A DNA stretch of 21,952 bases from an uncultured bacterium (lineage in GTDB: Bacteria > Patescibacteriota > Microgenomatia > UBA8517), in NCBI GenBank assembly GCA_937928235.1, contig CALEZE010000139.1:1-21952 (forward strand). Reading direction: 5' to 3'. Shown here one piece after another: positions 21,937 through 21,952 of this stretch. Below the pieces are notes generated by a model. It ran no database searches. It saw only the letters and a program-made list of their open reading frames with translations, and was not told where the DNA came from. Each line of letters starts with the position of its first letter. Position 1 is the stretch's first letter. Position numbers and translations under genes: made by a program.

Positions 21937-21952
21937 GTGGATAAAGTTCGTC
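21937..21952 (+). CDS. Possible start of the next gene (GTG, near-leaderless), cut by the window end
   Basis: Only GTG GAT AAA GTT CGT (MDKVR) is visible. The start is proposed because the promoter places the transcript 5' end just before this GTG. Five codons cannot identify a product, and an untranslated RNA is also possible. Confidence 0.25.

Noticed and set aside
1..21952. UGA recoding (code 25) as in some CPR lineages
   Set aside because: Several genes end at TGA in expected places (1099-3309, ruvX, the membrane protein at 19398) and no in-frame TGA is needed in any gene.
1..21952. CRISPR arrays and tRNA genes
   Set aside because: No regularly spaced repeats and no cloverleaf-like sequence were seen in the intergenic stretches.

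Overview
The window reads as a piece of a Candidate Phyla Radiation (Patescibacteria) chromosome, most likely Microgenomates-like. The grounds are a short alanyl-tRNA synthetase without an editing domain, a membrane-anchored protein with a baseplate-J-like region next to a sortase, a 66-aa zinc-ribbon protein between ruvX and mltG, CPR-type variants in RpoB, RpoC and S12, and few Shine-Dalgarno sequences. Genes end in TGA as well as TAA and TAG and show no in-frame TGA, so the standard bacterial code is used. The lineage call is inference from protein character; no database search was run.

Left part (1-5655): the 3' part of alaS, a 736-aa anchored surface protein, a sortase that overlaps it by 4 bp, ruvX, a small zinc-ribbon protein and mltG. 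This is a cell-envelope and housekeeping block, all on the + strand.

Central part (5656-16065): rpoB and rpoC (overlapping, behind a strong sigma70-type promoter and a leader with a GC-rich hairpin), then rpsL, rpsG and fusA. This is the usual RNA polymerase plus str-operon arrangement.

Island (about 16070-19690): fusA and tuf are separated by about 3.7 kb of accessory DNA. A perfect 13-bp direct repeat lies just after the fusA stop and just before the tuf promoter, with imperfect inverted repeats inside it. The island holds a 54-aa minus-strand ORF behind a perfect Shine-Dalgarno sequence, an IS1595/ISXO2-like transposase, a tight three-gene cassette (two unrecognised proteins and a HEPN-like protein), a second 54-aa minus-strand ORF, and a structured-RNA candidate directly upstream of an 82-aa membrane protein. 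The cassette and the RNA element are the best candidates for something undescribed.

Right part (19691-21952): tuf with tandem promoters, rpsJ, a GNAT acetyltransferase where the rest of an S10 operon would be expected, and a consensus promoter facing out of the window.

Several genes have a -10 hexamer about 6 nt before the start codon, which predicts leaderless mRNAs. EF-G and AlaRS each carry a substitution in a normally invariant motif; these need checking as either sequence errors or real divergence.
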